Positions 45,820-57,591 are shown, numbered from the stretch's first letter. The stretch: DNA of 64,000 nt from Borborobacter arsenicus (GCF_003934165.1 NZ_RKST01000015.1:62001-126000); one strand, 5' to 3'. Numbers and translations are program-made. Notes: generated from the sequence alone by a model not told the origin.

Positions 45820-46428
45820 ATGAAACTTTATGGAATGACGGAAAGCGGCAATTGCTACAAGCCGCGGCTGCTGATGGCCAGGCTCGGCCTGGCATTCGAA
45901 CATCTCGAGGTCAGTTCGCGGAACGGCACAACACGCTCGGCCGGATATCTGGCCAAGAATCCGAATGGCATGGTGCCCTTGCTGGAACTCGATGACGGGA
46001 GGTTTCTGGCCGAATCCAATGCGATCATGCTCTATCTTGCCGAAGGCACGTCTCTGCTGCCTTCGGATCGCTACCTGCGCGGCCTTGCCTATCAATGGCT
46101 GTTCTTCGAGCAATACAGCCACGAGCCCTATATAGCCGTGCGCACGGCGCTCCTTACCTATCCGGAACGGGCGGCCAGCGCGACACCAGAGCGGCTGGCA
46201 TTGACTCTGGAACGCGGCAACAAGGCGCTTGGCGTGATGGAAAAGCACCTTGCCGCCAATGCGTTCTTTGTCGGCGAGGCCATGAGCGTGGCCGACATCG
46301 CGCTCTATGCCTATACCCACACGGCCGGGAAGGGCGGCTTCGAGCTCAGCGCCTATCCGGCGGTTTCCTCCTGGCTTGAGCGGGTCCGTGCGGAGCCCGG
46401 TCACGTGCCGCTCGAGTGGAAGCCCTGA
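45820..46428 (+). CDS. Glutathione S-transferase-family protein
   Basis: A 202-residue GST. The thioredoxin-like N-terminus reads MKLYGMTESGNCYKPRLLMARLGLAFEHLEV, then NPNGMVPLLELDDGRFLAESNAIMLYL with the cis-proline and the glutathione-binding ES pair. The helical C-terminal domain holds FFVGEAMSVADIALYAYTH, the usual N-capping box. The expected catalytic Ser/Cys is in the TESGN region. Substrate unknown. A GTG three bases upstream is also possible; AAGGAG lies 15 bases before the ATG. Confidence 0.88.
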   Translation: MKLYGMTESGNCYKPRLLMARLGLAFEHLEVSSRNGTTRSAGYLAKNPNGMVPLLELDDGRFLAESNAIMLYLAEGTSLLPSDRYLRGLAYQWLFFEQYSHEPYIAVRTALLTYPERAASATPERLALTLERGNKALGVMEKHLAANAFFVGEAMSVADIALYAYTHTAGKGGFELSAYPAVSSWLERVRAEPGHVPLEWKP

Positions 46429-46441
46429 AAAGGGAGGGAGT

Positions 46442-46753
46442 TCAACTGCCCTCGGTCGGAAGGGGCGGAAGAGGGCAGTTGGCCGAGATCACGTCGATGG
46501 CTTTCAGAAGGGTCCGGACGTCGAAATGCGATAGGGCGTCGTCATAATATCCGCTGTACCGGTCGACATAGACATCGTCCTTCTTCAGCATGAAATTGAC
46601 GGTTTCCATACGAATGATCGCGTCGATATTGTGAAGGAACGCCTCCCTGAGCGGCTTGCACAAAACGTCTTTTCCGGAGGCCAATTCGCTGGCATGGCCG
46701 GGTTGGACGGCCGCCAAGGTCAGCAACATGTTCAGGGCAAATAAAATTCTCAT
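46442..46753 (-). CDS. Small exported protein, partner of the PH-like/TM/HTH-like protein
   Basis: A 103-residue precursor with a signal peptide (ILFALNMLLTLAAVQPGHA). The mature part is charged and helical, with two cysteines (DVLCKPLREAF and ISANCPLPP) that could form a disulfide in the periplasm. Its ATG overlaps the stop of the upstream gene by four bases, so it is translated with that gene. I do not recognise a family. Confidence 0.65.
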   Translation of the reverse strand: MRILFALNMLLTLAAVQPGHASELASGKDVLCKPLREAFLHNIDAIIRMETVNFMLKKDDVYVDRYSGYYDDALSHFDVRTLLKAIDVISANCPLPPLPTEGS

Positions 46754-47823
46754 TTTTCAAATCCGATGATGTCGTGAAAATCTTCGTCGATATGAATGGA
46801 TAGTTTGACGATATCCATGGGAGTGGCGCGGATGAGCTGCGCCTCGATGTTTTCAAGCCTGGCGATGTCCCATCCCATCTGAGCGCTCAACGCGGCTCCA
46901 TCGATCTTCAAGGCCTCTCGCTTTTGTTTCAGCCTGGTGATGAGCTGGTTGTAGCGAGTGTCGTCCTGCATGAGGGTGATGAGATGCAGCAATGACCGGG
47001 AAGCTGTTTCCTCCCCGGCCTCCTCGGGAATGGTCTCGATCGCCTTGTCGTTCGATAGGGCGCTTTTGGCGAGTGACAGGTCGGATTCCGGGCTGATGGG
47101 AGTGATCGGCCGCTTGTCCGCCAGCCAGGCGAGTGTGAACAGCGCTGCGGTGATTGCAGTTCCCCCCAGCAATATCCGCCCCGGCCTGATTTTGTTCGGG
47201 TCGATGTTGCGCAGAAAGGAATATCCGTTCCTGAAGAGTTGGTAGTCGTCATCGGACCTATTGTGCTCGGGGGTGGCGGAGCGGGATTTCCGGCGACTGC
47301 CTTCTATTCTTTCCTTTTTTGTGGTGAGGGAGGCGATTTCGCTTTCCAGTTTCTCGAGCAGATCGTCGACCGATCCCTCCTGGTTGAAAAGCACGTCGAT
47401 CGCCGATCCATATTCGTCATAGACCCAGGTCGTGTAGTTCTTTTCCGGGGGCACTTCCGTCCTGGTCAGGGCAAATTTTGCGGCGAGCGGCTTCCTCCTG
47501 GTGTGCGCGATCTTGTCGTTCACAAAATTGCAGAATTCGCTGATCCTGAAATCCGATGAGTGGCAGTTGATGGTTTCAACGCCGACATCGGCATAGAGGT
47601 CTATTCTCTTCTGGCCGAAAATCTCTCGTGACGAAACCGATCTCAGATCCTGATAGGGGACGTATCGCGACCTGTATTGCTGGCGATAGACGGTGAATTT
47701 CACTCCATTATGTTTTGCCGTGACGGTCACGGGAATCTTTCTGGAAAGAAATATCCGGCGTCTGACAACAAGTTCTCCGGCAATGGCCGGGTCGTTGGTA
47801 TTGCCGTCACTTTGCTCATTCAT
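46750..47823 (-). CDS. Unrecognised membrane protein with PH-like N-terminus, one TM helix and a degenerate HTH-like C-terminus
   Basis: A 357-residue protein. Residues 16-110 alternate short strands and end in a helix (VTVTAKHNGVKFTVYRQQYR, VPYQDLRSVSSREIFG, ISEFCNFVNDKI), reading like a bacterial PH domain. Residues 150-178 could form a short coiled coil, residues 217-235 are one hydrophobic helix, and residues 296-350 resemble a Cro/C1-type helix-turn-helix (KQKREALKIDGAALSAQMGWDIARLENIEAQ shortened here to its key pattern). Charges before the helix favour an N-inside topology, which would place the HTH-like part outside the cytoplasm. I do not recognise the whole protein. Start 47823 or 47850. 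Confidence 0.6.
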   Translation of the reverse strand: MNEQSDGNTNDPAIAGELVVRRRIFLSRKIPVTVTAKHNGVKFTVYRQQYRSRYVPYQDLRSVSSREIFGQKRIDLYADVGVETINCHSSDFRISEFCNFVNDKIAHTRRKPLAAKFALTRTEVPPEKNYTTWVYDEYGSAIDVLFNQEGSVDDLLEKLESEIASLTTKKERIEGSRRKSRSATPEHNRSDDDYQLFRNGYSFLRNIDPNKIRPGRILLGGTAITAALFTLAWLADKRPITPISPESDLSLAKSALSNDKAIETIPEEAGEETASRSLLHLITLMQDDTRYNQLITRLKQKREALKIDGAALSAQMGWDIARLENIEAQLIRATPMDIVKLSIHIDEDFHDIIGFEK

Positions 47824-48074
47824 GCTGACAATCGCGCCAAGGGGAGCCATTGGTGGGGGCGTCCCGGTTTACCCTCGGAGATAGAAGGAGCTTTAGGTTA
47901 CGCGCTTGCCCAAGGCTCGCGAAACCCCGAAGCAGTCTTAAGCCACAGTTAATATCAACTGCTAAATGCTTGCGATCGGCTTTTTGGTCTGTGGGCGGGA
48001 GGCGGATTGGCCGGAAATGGCGTCTCGAGGGAAAGGCGCAGCTTTTGCCGCGCCTTCGATTCCAATGTTCGGGA

Positions 48075-48341
48075 TCAGCCCTGCGGTTCGGCGAGAATGC
48101 CGGCGCGGCGGGCAGCCGCCACGAAAGCCTGTCTGGCCTTGTGTTCTGACTTCAAGCCGTCGAGCGCATCGTGACAGGCCCTGTAGGCGGAACGATAGGT
48201 TCGTCCCTGGGCCCAGTCCGGCCAATGGCTTTGCAGCACTTCGATGGCTTCCCAGGCGCTAGCGACCATGCGTTCGCCGCTGGCCTTCAGCTTCAGCCGG
48301 ATCGGGGTGGAAAAGCGTACATCCTCCAACACTTCCTCCAT
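48075..48341 (-). CDS. DUF982-domain small protein
   Basis: An 88-residue protein of the DUF982 family, small proteins almost limited to Rhizobiales and of unknown role. The pattern is clear: VRFSTPIRLKLKASGERMVASAWEAIEVL, WPDWAQGRTYRSAYRACHDALDGLKS and ARQAFVAAARRAGIL. The ATG at 48341 is chosen; an in-frame GTG at 48371 would add ten residues. It stands alone, 250 bases from the next gene. Confidence 0.75.
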   Translation of the reverse strand: MEEVLEDVRFSTPIRLKLKASGERMVASAWEAIEVLQSHWPDWAQGRTYRSAYRACHDALDGLKSEHKARQAFVAAARRAGILAEPQG

Positions 48342-48484
48342 GTTTCGAGCAAGCAACCGGATGCCGGGCACGCGCCGGCATCCGCAATCGACATGGTTTT
48401 GCGGGGAGGGGATTTCAAGAGCATGACGGGATTGGGCAGCGCGGCGTATCGTATTGAGGCAGGAAGGGCCTCCTGCCTGCGGGC

Positions 48485-48513
48485 AAACAAAAAGGCGGGA
48501 TTGCTCCCGCCTT
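48485..48513 (-). terminator. Rho-independent terminator on the minus strand
   Basis: Read on the minus strand, AAGGCGGG and CCCGCC pair around a short AGCAAT loop and are followed by TTTTTGTTTG. The nearest upstream minus-strand gene is cspA, about 315 bases away, so either the cspA transcript is long or a small unrecognised transcript ends here. Confidence 0.7.
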
Positions 48514-48561
48514 CAGGTTGCCGGATCAGGATGATTTCTCATCACGATCCAAATCTCTTGC

Positions 48562-48613
48562 GGAGCATGGATTTTGCGAAAGCCGGTTTCGGCTTTTTCG
48601 CAAATCGTGCTCC
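48562..48613. repeat. Large intergenic palindrome
   Basis: GGAGCA...GCGAAAGCCG on the left and CGGCTTTTTCGC...TGCTCC on the right are near-complements around a GTTT loop, giving a stem of over 20 bases with small bulges. It belongs with the GAAAA/TTTTC-core palindromes seen at 18945, 30705 and 63322. Confidence 0.7.
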
Positions 48614-48829
48614 AGGCTGGCTGATCCGGGAGTTTAGGGATCGGGGCCGGCGGCAATCCGCCGCTTCGACGTCCTAGCCCTGAACTCCGGCGCGCTTGAC
48701 GCGCGGCCGCCAGTACATCCGTGACTTGCCGCGCGCTTCGAATTCAGCGATCCGATGCGCGCTGGCGCCTTTCAGCTAACGCATCGCCGGTAGCGAAAGC
48801 CCGATGGGCTTTCCCGGCAATGCGCCAAA

Positions 48830-49042
48830 TCAGCCGGCCTTGGAGAGAGACCCAGCGGACGACTTGCCGGTGCGGCGGTCCTGCTCGATCTCGAAGTTGA
48901 TCTTCTGGCCTTCATTGAGGGTCGACATGCCAGCGCGTTCGACAGCGGAGATGTGGACGAAAACGTCCGCGCCGCCGGCGTCAGGCTGGATGAACCCATA
49001 ACCCTTGGTCGCGTTGAACCACTTTACGGTACCAGTTGCCAT
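48830..49042 (-). CDS. cspA: Cold-shock-type RNA-binding protein
   Basis: A 70-residue CSD protein. RNP1 is KGYGFIQ and RNP2 is VFVHISAV, with [10 protein letters not shown] before them; the family binds single-stranded RNA and DNA and melts mRNA structure. The long untranslated leader usual for csp genes would lie in 49043-49150. The ATG at 49042 has GGAAAGC upstream. Confidence 0.95.
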   Translation of the reverse strand: MATGTVKWFNATKGYGFIQPDAGGADVFVHISAVERAGMSTLNEGQKINFEIEQDRRTGKSSAGSLSKAG

Positions 49043-49366
49043 TCTTGCTTTCCTTGCGTTTGCAACTTTTAGACCGGGCGGACCCGGCCGCTTGTATCGA
49101 GATTTTGGAGATAGATATCAGCAAACGCGAGGAAATCGCGGCACCATAGATCGATCGGCCGAAATATCAACGCGACTGATATAATCGGTTTGGTGCGGCG
49201 ATACAAGAGCCAGGCCGAGGCGATCTTCACCCGCTTGTGATCCGGCGATACGTTTTTCGCTATGGTTTAGGCCGCATTTTGCGAGCAACCTGCACTTGAA
49301 ATAAACCGCCGCGCTGTCGGCCCCGGTTTGCTAGGTCCGCCGCCTGCGCCTGTCGTGGAGGTGATC

Positions 49367-49687
49367 ATGAAAGCCGTGTTGCTGGCCACCTGTCTGTCCC
49401 TGATTGCTGCCGAAGCGCAAGCCATTTCGCGCTATGAGACGGAGGGCCGGCCCTGCGCCGAGATCCAGGCGATCGTTTCGGGCGACGGGGCGGCGATACT
49501 GCGCTTCCGCTCGCCGCGCGACCCCTCGATCCAGCGCTATGGCCGCTATGTCGCCGACCGGCGCTTCTGCCACCACAATGAGCAGGCCGAAACCGCCTTT
49601 GTTCCGGCGGCCGATACGAATTCCTGCCCGGTGCGCGAATGCATCCAGGTCGATCCGGAAGACAATATGCTGTTCAGGCTGCATTGA
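49367..49687 (+). CDS. Small exported protein with four cysteines
   Basis: A 106-residue precursor: signal peptide AVLLATCLSLIAAEAQA, then a mature domain with cysteines in GRPCAEIQ, DRRFCHHNE, TNSCPVRECIQV, enough for two disulfides. The segment ILRFRSPRDPSIQRYGRYVADRRFC looks like a beta hairpin. Small rhizobial periplasmic proteins like this are common and uncharacterised. GGAGG lies six bases before the ATG at 49367; the frame opens at 49328. Confidence 0.72.
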   Translation: MKAVLLATCLSLIAAEAQAISRYETEGRPCAEIQAIVSGDGAAILRFRSPRDPSIQRYGRYVADRRFCHHNEQAETAFVPAADTNSCPVRECIQVDPEDNMLFRLH

Positions 49688-49705
49688 CGCCTGATCGCGC
49701 GGGCT

Positions 49706-50281
49706 TCAGAAGCCGAACGAGGCCTGCGCGGGCGGGGGCGGGCCGACGCGCACGCCTTCCATGGCCAAGAGCCTTTCCTTGGTGGCCGAGCCGCCGGGAG
49801 CCGAAAAGCCGCCAATCTTGCCGCTGGCGGCCAGGATGCGATGGCAGGGCACGACCAGCGGCACCGGGTTCGAGCCCAGCGCCTGGCCGGTTTCGCGCGC
49901 CATGCCCGGATGGCCGGCACGGGTGGCAAGTTCGCCATAGGTGACGACCTCGCCGAAGCCGAGCTTGCGCGCCGCGTCATAGATCGCCAGCCGAAATTCG
50001 TCGACGCCGGCAAGATCGACCGGAATCCTCGACAGATCGACCGCCTCCCCGGCTGCATAGCGGGTGATTGCCGCAACAATCTCTGCGATCTCCTGCGGCA
50101 GGGTGTCGACGGCCTGCACCGCCTCATTGCCATGCCTCGGCAGGGTCGCCAGAAGCCGCCTCAGCGTGGCGGCGCGGTCGCGCTCCGGCAGTTGCAGCCG
50201 GGCCAGGCCGGCATCGCTCCAGGCAATGCCGATCCAGCCGATTTGCGTCTCGAACAGATGAGTGGAGAGGCCTGAAGTCAT
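49706..50281 (-). CDS. ogt: Methylated-DNA-protein-cysteine methyltransferase
   Basis: A 191-residue Ogt/AGT-type repair protein. The methyl-acceptor cysteine lies in VPLVVPCHRILAASG; the helix-turn-helix before it reads FGEVVTYGELATRAG, and GGFSAPGGSATKERLLAMEG follows. The N-terminal domain is the short Ogt type. It removes alkyl groups from O6-alkylguanine in a suicide reaction. The ATG at 50281 gives the family's normal length; the frame is open further to 50704 but that part is antisense to the next gene. Confidence 0.92.
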   Translation of the reverse strand: MTSGLSTHLFETQIGWIGIAWSDAGLARLQLPERDRAATLRRLLATLPRHGNEAVQAVDTLPQEIAEIVAAITRYAAGEAVDLSRIPVDLAGVDEFRLAIYDAARKLGFGEVVTYGELATRAGHPGMARETGQALGSNPVPLVVPCHRILAASGKIGGFSAPGGSATKERLLAMEGVRVGPPPPAQASFGF

Positions 50282-50484
50282 GGTTCCCGTCCGGGTCTGG
50301 AGCCGTCTTCTACCACATTTGCCCTTCGGTACAAAGCAGGAACATTGGCCGGCAATGCATTTTCGGGGTTCCGCAGCGCCGCTGTGCCGTGGCATAGAGC
50401 GACACAGCCGCGCGTTGCGCAGTTGCCGATGCTTTGCGGCTCGGCTAAGAAGTGATTCGGGCGGGACAATCTGAACAGCCAAGC

Positions 50485-51315
50485 ATGAGCGCGCATCTGC
50501 CTTCATTTTCCCGATCCTTGCTGGCGGCAGCCGTGCTTTGCCCGCTGGCGCTTTCGGCCTGCTCGACCACCGGCGAGGCCCCGGTGGAAAGCCTGGCGCT
50601 GAATTTTCCCGAAGACCCGGTGCTGCCGGATATGGTGGCCCTTGTGCCGACCCCGAGCAGCGGTGCCGACATCGCGATTGCCGATGCGGGCGATGCGGAG
50701 ACAAAGCTTACGCTCGGCGTCAGTTCCTATGCCGCCACGCCCGCGCCCGATGCCCGCTTCGGCCCGGCAACGGTTGCCGCGCGCAGCCCCGAGCTGGATG
50801 CGCTGATTGCGCGCTATGCCGAGCATTACGAAGTGCCGGTCGCCCTGGTGCGGCGCGTGGTGAAGCGCGAGAGCACTTTCGACCCCGGCCAGCGCAACGG
50901 GCCTTACTGGGGGCTGATGCAGATCCGCCACGACACCGCGCAGGGCATGGGCTATCGCGGCCCGGCCAGCGGGCTGCTCGATGCCGAGACCAACCTGAAA
51001 TATGCGGTGCGCTATCTGCGCGGCGCCTATCTGGTGGCCGATGGCGATTATGACCGCGCGGTGGGCTTTTACGCGCGCGGCTATTATTACGACGCCAAGC
51101 GCCTCGGCATGCTGGAGGCGACCGGCCTTGGCAAGGACCGCCGCCGCATGAGACAGATGGCTCCGGTGGAGGTGCCGCAAGTGCTGCCGGTGGCCGCACC
51201 CGCAAATCTCGGACTGCCCACCGCCTCGCCGATGGAAGACGATTTCCGGACAGCGCCGATGCAGGAGCCTGCCGTTCTGCCCGCCTTTGCGCCAGTGCCC
51301 AGTCCTGCTGCCTGA
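50485..51315 (+). CDS. Lipoprotein lytic transglycosylase (SLT domain)
   Basis: A 276-residue lipoprotein: signal sequence ending in LALSAC (lipobox), a variable linker, then a goose-lysozyme-like SLT domain with ALVRRVVKRESTFDP (catalytic glutamate in KRES), GPYWGLMQIRHDTAQGMGY and LRGAYLVADGDYDRAVGFYARGYY. It cleaves the glycan strand of peptidoglycan at the outer membrane face. The C-terminal tail is proline-rich. The ATG at 50485 is preferred for signal-peptide length. Confidence 0.88.
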   Translation: MSAHLPSFSRSLLAAAVLCPLALSACSTTGEAPVESLALNFPEDPVLPDMVALVPTPSSGADIAIADAGDAETKLTLGVSSYAATPAPDARFGPATVAARSPELDALIARYAEHYEVPVALVRRVVKRESTFDPGQRNGPYWGLMQIRHDTAQGMGYRGPASGLLDAETNLKYAVRYLRGAYLVADGDYDRAVGFYARGYYYDAKRLGMLEATGLGKDRRRMRQMAPVEVPQVLPVAAPANLGLPTASPMEDDFRTAPMQEPAVLPAFAPVPSPAA

Positions 51316-51372
51316 GGCGATTACCCCTTCTCCCCAAGATGAAGAGAGGAGGGGATTGGCGGTGGCGCGTCT

Positions 51373-51534
51373 GGCGCTGTTCCTCGCCCCTCTGGGGAGA
51401 GGTGCCGAGCGTAGCGAGGCGGAGAGGGGTGTGTTCGCCTGGATCGCCCGCTTCGTCCCTCTCGTCTTGTAAGCCCCCCTCACCGGTTTGCTCACGCAAA
51501 CCACCTCTCCCCAGAGGGGCGAGGAAGCAGCGCC
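51373..51534. repeat. Palindromic element (CCTCTGGGGAGAGGTG type)
   Basis: GGCGCTG...TCCTCGCCCCTCTGGGGAGAGGTG on the left faces CACCTCTCCCCAGAGGGGCGAGGA...CAGCGCC on the right, almost perfect complements over about 33 bases, with 97 bases between. It lies after the transglycosylase gene and is another member of the interspersed palindromes of this genome. Confidence 0.8.
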
Positions 51535-51592
51535 GCGCGTTTCATCATCGCCACGCCCGGATTTTTGTCCGTCTGGCCATTGACAAAGAACG

Positions 51593-51675
51593 GACCTCTT
51601 TTCGAGAGGTCGGGAAGACGGGCGGCCGTTCGGACGCTCGTTTTAGTTAGATATGCGACCTTGCGGCCGCCCGTC
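51593..51675. other. Structured intergenic element, unassigned
   Basis: A 6-base hairpin, GACCTC/GAGGTC, is followed five bases later by a perfect 12-base inverted repeat, GACGGGCGGCCG and CGGCCGCCCGTC, enclosing a 35-base AT-richer loop with GTTTTAGTTAGATATG. No T run follows on either strand, so it is not a terminator. It could be a small RNA, a protein-binding site or a relic of a repeat. Confidence 0.4.
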
Positions 51676-52237
51676 CGGCTTTGTCTCCGAACGTTCGCCG
51701 GGATCGCCCGAGGCCGGGAACGGCCTTCCCGCCGCAAGCGGCAGAAATGCCTTTCCGGATAACGGCCCAGCGCTTGCCGCTGATCTCAACCGGCAGCCCC
51801 GAAGGGCGGGCCGGCCTTTAATTAAGCCGCCATCCATTGCGAACTTTCCGGGTCCGCCCCCACGGCCACGTTAGCCGCAAGGTCGGAAGCCGGTTCCTCC
51901 CCGCGTAATCACCGTCATGATCGGCGTTCCCGCAGGAGAAACTGCGAGGGATTATGAAGGGTGGTGAAAGGGGGTGGATGGATATGGGGCTTTTGCGGTG
52001 GCGGTGTGAGGGAAATCAAAGGGTTGGCGGCAGGGAGGGCGGGGGTTTTGTCCTCTTGTGGTGGTGCGTTTACGTCGGAGCGAGGAACTGAACCCAGTTT
52101 GCCACCAAGCATTCCTGATAAAGCTTATCCCGCGTGTAAAAGCTACGTCTGTGGCATAAAACGCGAATTAGATTTTTTACTTGTCTTTCAAGCAAAGTCA
52201 TCCTCAAATCACGGTTGGGAGAAGGGAGGGCGAGTCT

Positions 52238-53026
52238 TTGGCAAAGTTACCGAAAAAATTTGTCGAGCGCATCGCGTCGACATTGAAGAAATATCAGCGT
52301 ATCGCACTTGCGCAGCAGAAAGCGGATGTTGCAGAGGCTGACACGGTTACCTTGATTAAGGACATTTTGGCTGACGTCTTTGGTTACGACAAATATGAGG
52401 AACTAACCGCCGAACATCAGATCAAAGCCACCTTCTGTGATCTGGCGATAAAAATAGGTGGGCAGCTTCGGCTGCTCGTAGAAGTGAAATCGGCGGGCAA
52501 CAGTCTCTCCGATAACCATCTTCGACAGGTCATCGATTACGGCGCGCATCAGGGGATTCACTGGGTCATTCTTACGAATGCGGTCGAATGGCGGCTGGTG
52601 CGAATCTATGTTGCCAATCAAATCAGTCATGAAGAAGTATGTCGTATTATCTTAGCGGATATTAGCCCAAAGAATGAAGATCACCTGCAAACCCTCTTCC
52701 TATTTGCTAAGGAGGGCCTGACTACCGACGCAATGCAAGCTTTTCATCAGCAGGCGCAACTTCTCAACAAGTTTACAGTCTCCGCCATCATGCGAACTGA
52801 GCCGATAGTTTCCGCTGTTCGCCGTGAAATCCGTAAGCTGTTCCCAGACGTAAAGGTTGGCAACGATAACCTTGTGGAACTGATCGAGAATGAAGTGATC
52901 AAGCGAGACACTATCGAGGGGGACAAGGCTAAGGAAGCACATGCGCGGATGCGAAAGGCTGCCAGCAGACTGGAAAAGGCTAGAAGCAAAGCTTCGAAGA
53001 TCAATGTTTCTGAGGCAGCGCTCTGA
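52238..53026 (+). CDS. Stand-alone HSDR_N-like PD-(D/E)XK nuclease-type protein
   Basis: A 262-residue protein. Its N-terminal part resembles the type I restriction enzyme R-subunit N-terminal domain: DTVTLIKDILADVFGYDKYEELT, then D68 in CDLAIKI, E82-V-K84 in LLVEVKSAG and Q97 in HLRQVIDYGA form a PD-(D/E)XK active site, followed by WVILTNAVEWRLVRI. No helicase or specificity gene accompanies it. The C-terminal third is helical and basic. I start at a TTG (52238) with GGGAGGG eight bases upstream; the frame opens at 52181. The AT-richer codon use marks a foreign islet. Confidence 0.75.
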   Translation: MAKLPKKFVERIASTLKKYQRIALAQQKADVAEADTVTLIKDILADVFGYDKYEELTAEHQIKATFCDLAIKIGGQLRLLVEVKSAGNSLSDNHLRQVIDYGAHQGIHWVILTNAVEWRLVRIYVANQISHEEVCRIILADISPKNEDHLQTLFLFAKEGLTTDAMQAFHQQAQLLNKFTVSAIMRTEPIVSAVRREIRKLFPDVKVGNDNLVELIENEVIKRDTIEGDKAKEAHARMRKAASRLEKARSKASKINVSEAAL

Positions 53027-53129
53027 GAGTGAGGCTTGATCGGGGAGCAGTAGTTGCCGCTATTGACTCTGTAGAACATTTCAAGAACATTAGCGCAGCC
53101 AGTTAGATTCGCAGACAAAGGAGCGGGCA

Positions 53130-53318
53130 ATGGGCAAGAATACCGGCGAGGGGTTTCGTCGTGGTGCCGTTAAGGGCAGAACACAGTTTGAACGGCCGGA
53201 TGGGCTCTATCAAAAGCGGGACGAGAGGACAGGCGAATTCATGGAAGTGAAGCAGACACCTGGGCCCTTCAAGGGTGTCGCAAAGGAACCGGATGGTCGG
53301 GATACCGAGAATTCGTAG
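53130..53318 (+). CDS. Small basic protein of a widespread unnamed family
   Basis: A 62-residue hydrophilic protein starting MGKNTGEGFRRGAVKGRTQF, with KRDERTGEFMEVKQTPGPFKGVAKE. Proteins of this length and pattern (MGKNTG...GRTQ...RD..TG.FM..K....PFKGV) occur as hypotheticals in many bacteria. AAAGGAGC lies eight bases before the ATG. It follows the PD-(D/E)XK gene by 103 bases and shares its AT-richer composition, so they probably arrived together. Function unknown. Confidence 0.68.
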   Translation: MGKNTGEGFRRGAVKGRTQFERPDGLYQKRDERTGEFMEVKQTPGPFKGVAKEPDGRDTENS

Positions 53319-53489
53319 AGGTTAGCGGTGGACTGCTGATTTCCAGCAGCCCTCTTGTCTACCGGATCTCACTTACACGGAGCGACGGATTGCGTAGTGC
53401 GCTTCAAAGCCCCTCTCTTGCGATTTCTAGCACTTAGCGTCGCTGATGGCGCTGAAGCGCCTGCTCCGCTAAGATGCTGAAATCGCTTT

Positions 53490-53520
53490 CTCCCCCACAG
53501 GGGGGGGAGATCAGCAGTTT
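53490..53520. repeat. Short palindrome after carB, same family as the uvrB insert
   Basis: CTCCCCC and GGGGGAG pair around ACAGGG, followed by ATCAGCAGTTTCGG. The sequence GGAGATC(A/G)G(C/T)AGTTT is shared with 5843-5857 in the uvrB coding tail. Confidence 0.6.
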
Positions 53521-53527
53521 CGGCCGC

Positions 53528-57019
<3,492 letters not shown>

Positions 57020-57257
57020 CGGCGGGGTCCGTTCTTGTTCGTGCTGCACAAAAAGTCCGGCACGGGGCGGCCCGGCCGGCGGCACAGCAAATTGTCTTGT
57101 CAGGCTAAGGGTGCCTTATAGGCAAATGAAGTCGCGCTTGTAACCCCGAAAATGCGCGAAATCCCGTCGGATATTTACGTTGTGGAACGCAAGCTGCGGC
57201 AAGCGCGTTGGCAGGCGCCTGCGCGGTGGTCGCGCGGGGCTTTCCGGAGGAACGGCA

Positions 57258-57443
57258 ATGGGCGTCAAGCAAGCACCGACACAGAAGGGCAAGGCAGCCG
57301 CCAAGGGGCTGAGGCAAGCGGCAGCCAGGGAAGAACGCAAGACCGAGGCAAGGACCGGCAGCGAGCTGAAAAAGGGCGAAAAGCGCTTCGAGGAACGCTC
57401 GCGCAGTTCCGACGGCAAGAGTGCTGCGACCAAGCAGCATTGA
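57258..57443 (+). CDS. Small lysine/alanine-rich protein
   Basis: A 61-residue, strongly basic hydrophilic protein (MGVKQAPTQKGKAAAKGLRQ at the start, ending SDGKSAATKQH). It is low complexity, rich in K, A, E and R, with no hydrophobic segment. CGGAGGAACG lies just before the ATG, which is the main support that it is real. Composition recalls small nucleic-acid-associated proteins, but no family is recognised. Confidence 0.5.
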   Translation: MGVKQAPTQKGKAAAKGLRQAAAREERKTEARTGSELKKGEKRFEERSRSSDGKSAATKQH

Positions 57444-57452
57444 TTGCGCCAT

Positions 57453-57577
57453 CGTCATCCCGGAACGCTGCGCAGGGTAAGCAAGCAGCGTATCCGGGAC
57501 CCAATTCCGCCACTTTCGGCATGGTCGCGGAATGGGTCCCGGCTCGCGGTCGCTTCGCTCCCTTGGCCGGGATGACG
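57453..57577. repeat. Palindromic repeat (ATGGGTCCCGG type), copy 2
   Basis: CGTCATCCCGG at 57453-57463 and its complement CCGGGATGACG at 57567-57577 frame the element; inside are TATCCGGGACCCAATTCCG and its near-complement CGGAATGGGTCCCGG. These blocks match the element at 27907-28020, though in copy 1 the two inverted pairs are nested the other way round. It lies at the 3' end of the methyltransferase gene. Confidence 0.85.
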
Positions 57578-57591
57578 GTGTTTACTTTTTC

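Larger units (their letters stand above)
48342..48829. other. 488-base stretch without a confident gene, between DUF982 and cspA
   Basis: It holds a minus-strand terminator (48485-48513), a large palindrome (48562-48613) and a short minus-strand frame at 48674-48775 that ends in RMYWRPRVKRAGVQG and starts directly after a stop, without a usable start codon; this may be the tail of a decayed gene. A hairpin GAAAGCCC/GGGCTTTC lies at 48797-48815, just after cspA, without a clear T run. Confidence 0.5.
51316..52237. other. 922-base gene-free stretch with repeats and a structured element
   Basis: A palindromic element fills 51373-51534. A hairpin GACCTC/GAGGTC (51593-51611) and a perfect 12-base inverted repeat (51617-51675) follow. 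From 51680 to 51950 the sequence is GC-rich with small hairpins and no coding frame I trust. From about 51950 base composition becomes less GC-rich, marking the start of the islet that holds the nuclease gene; its promoter should lie in 52100-52220. Confidence 0.6.

Noticed and set aside
48674-48775. A small ribosomal-protein-like gene ending RMYWRPRVKRAGVQG
   Set aside because: The frame starts right after a stop codon, has no proper start or ribosome-binding site, and does not match S21 or other ribosomal proteins.
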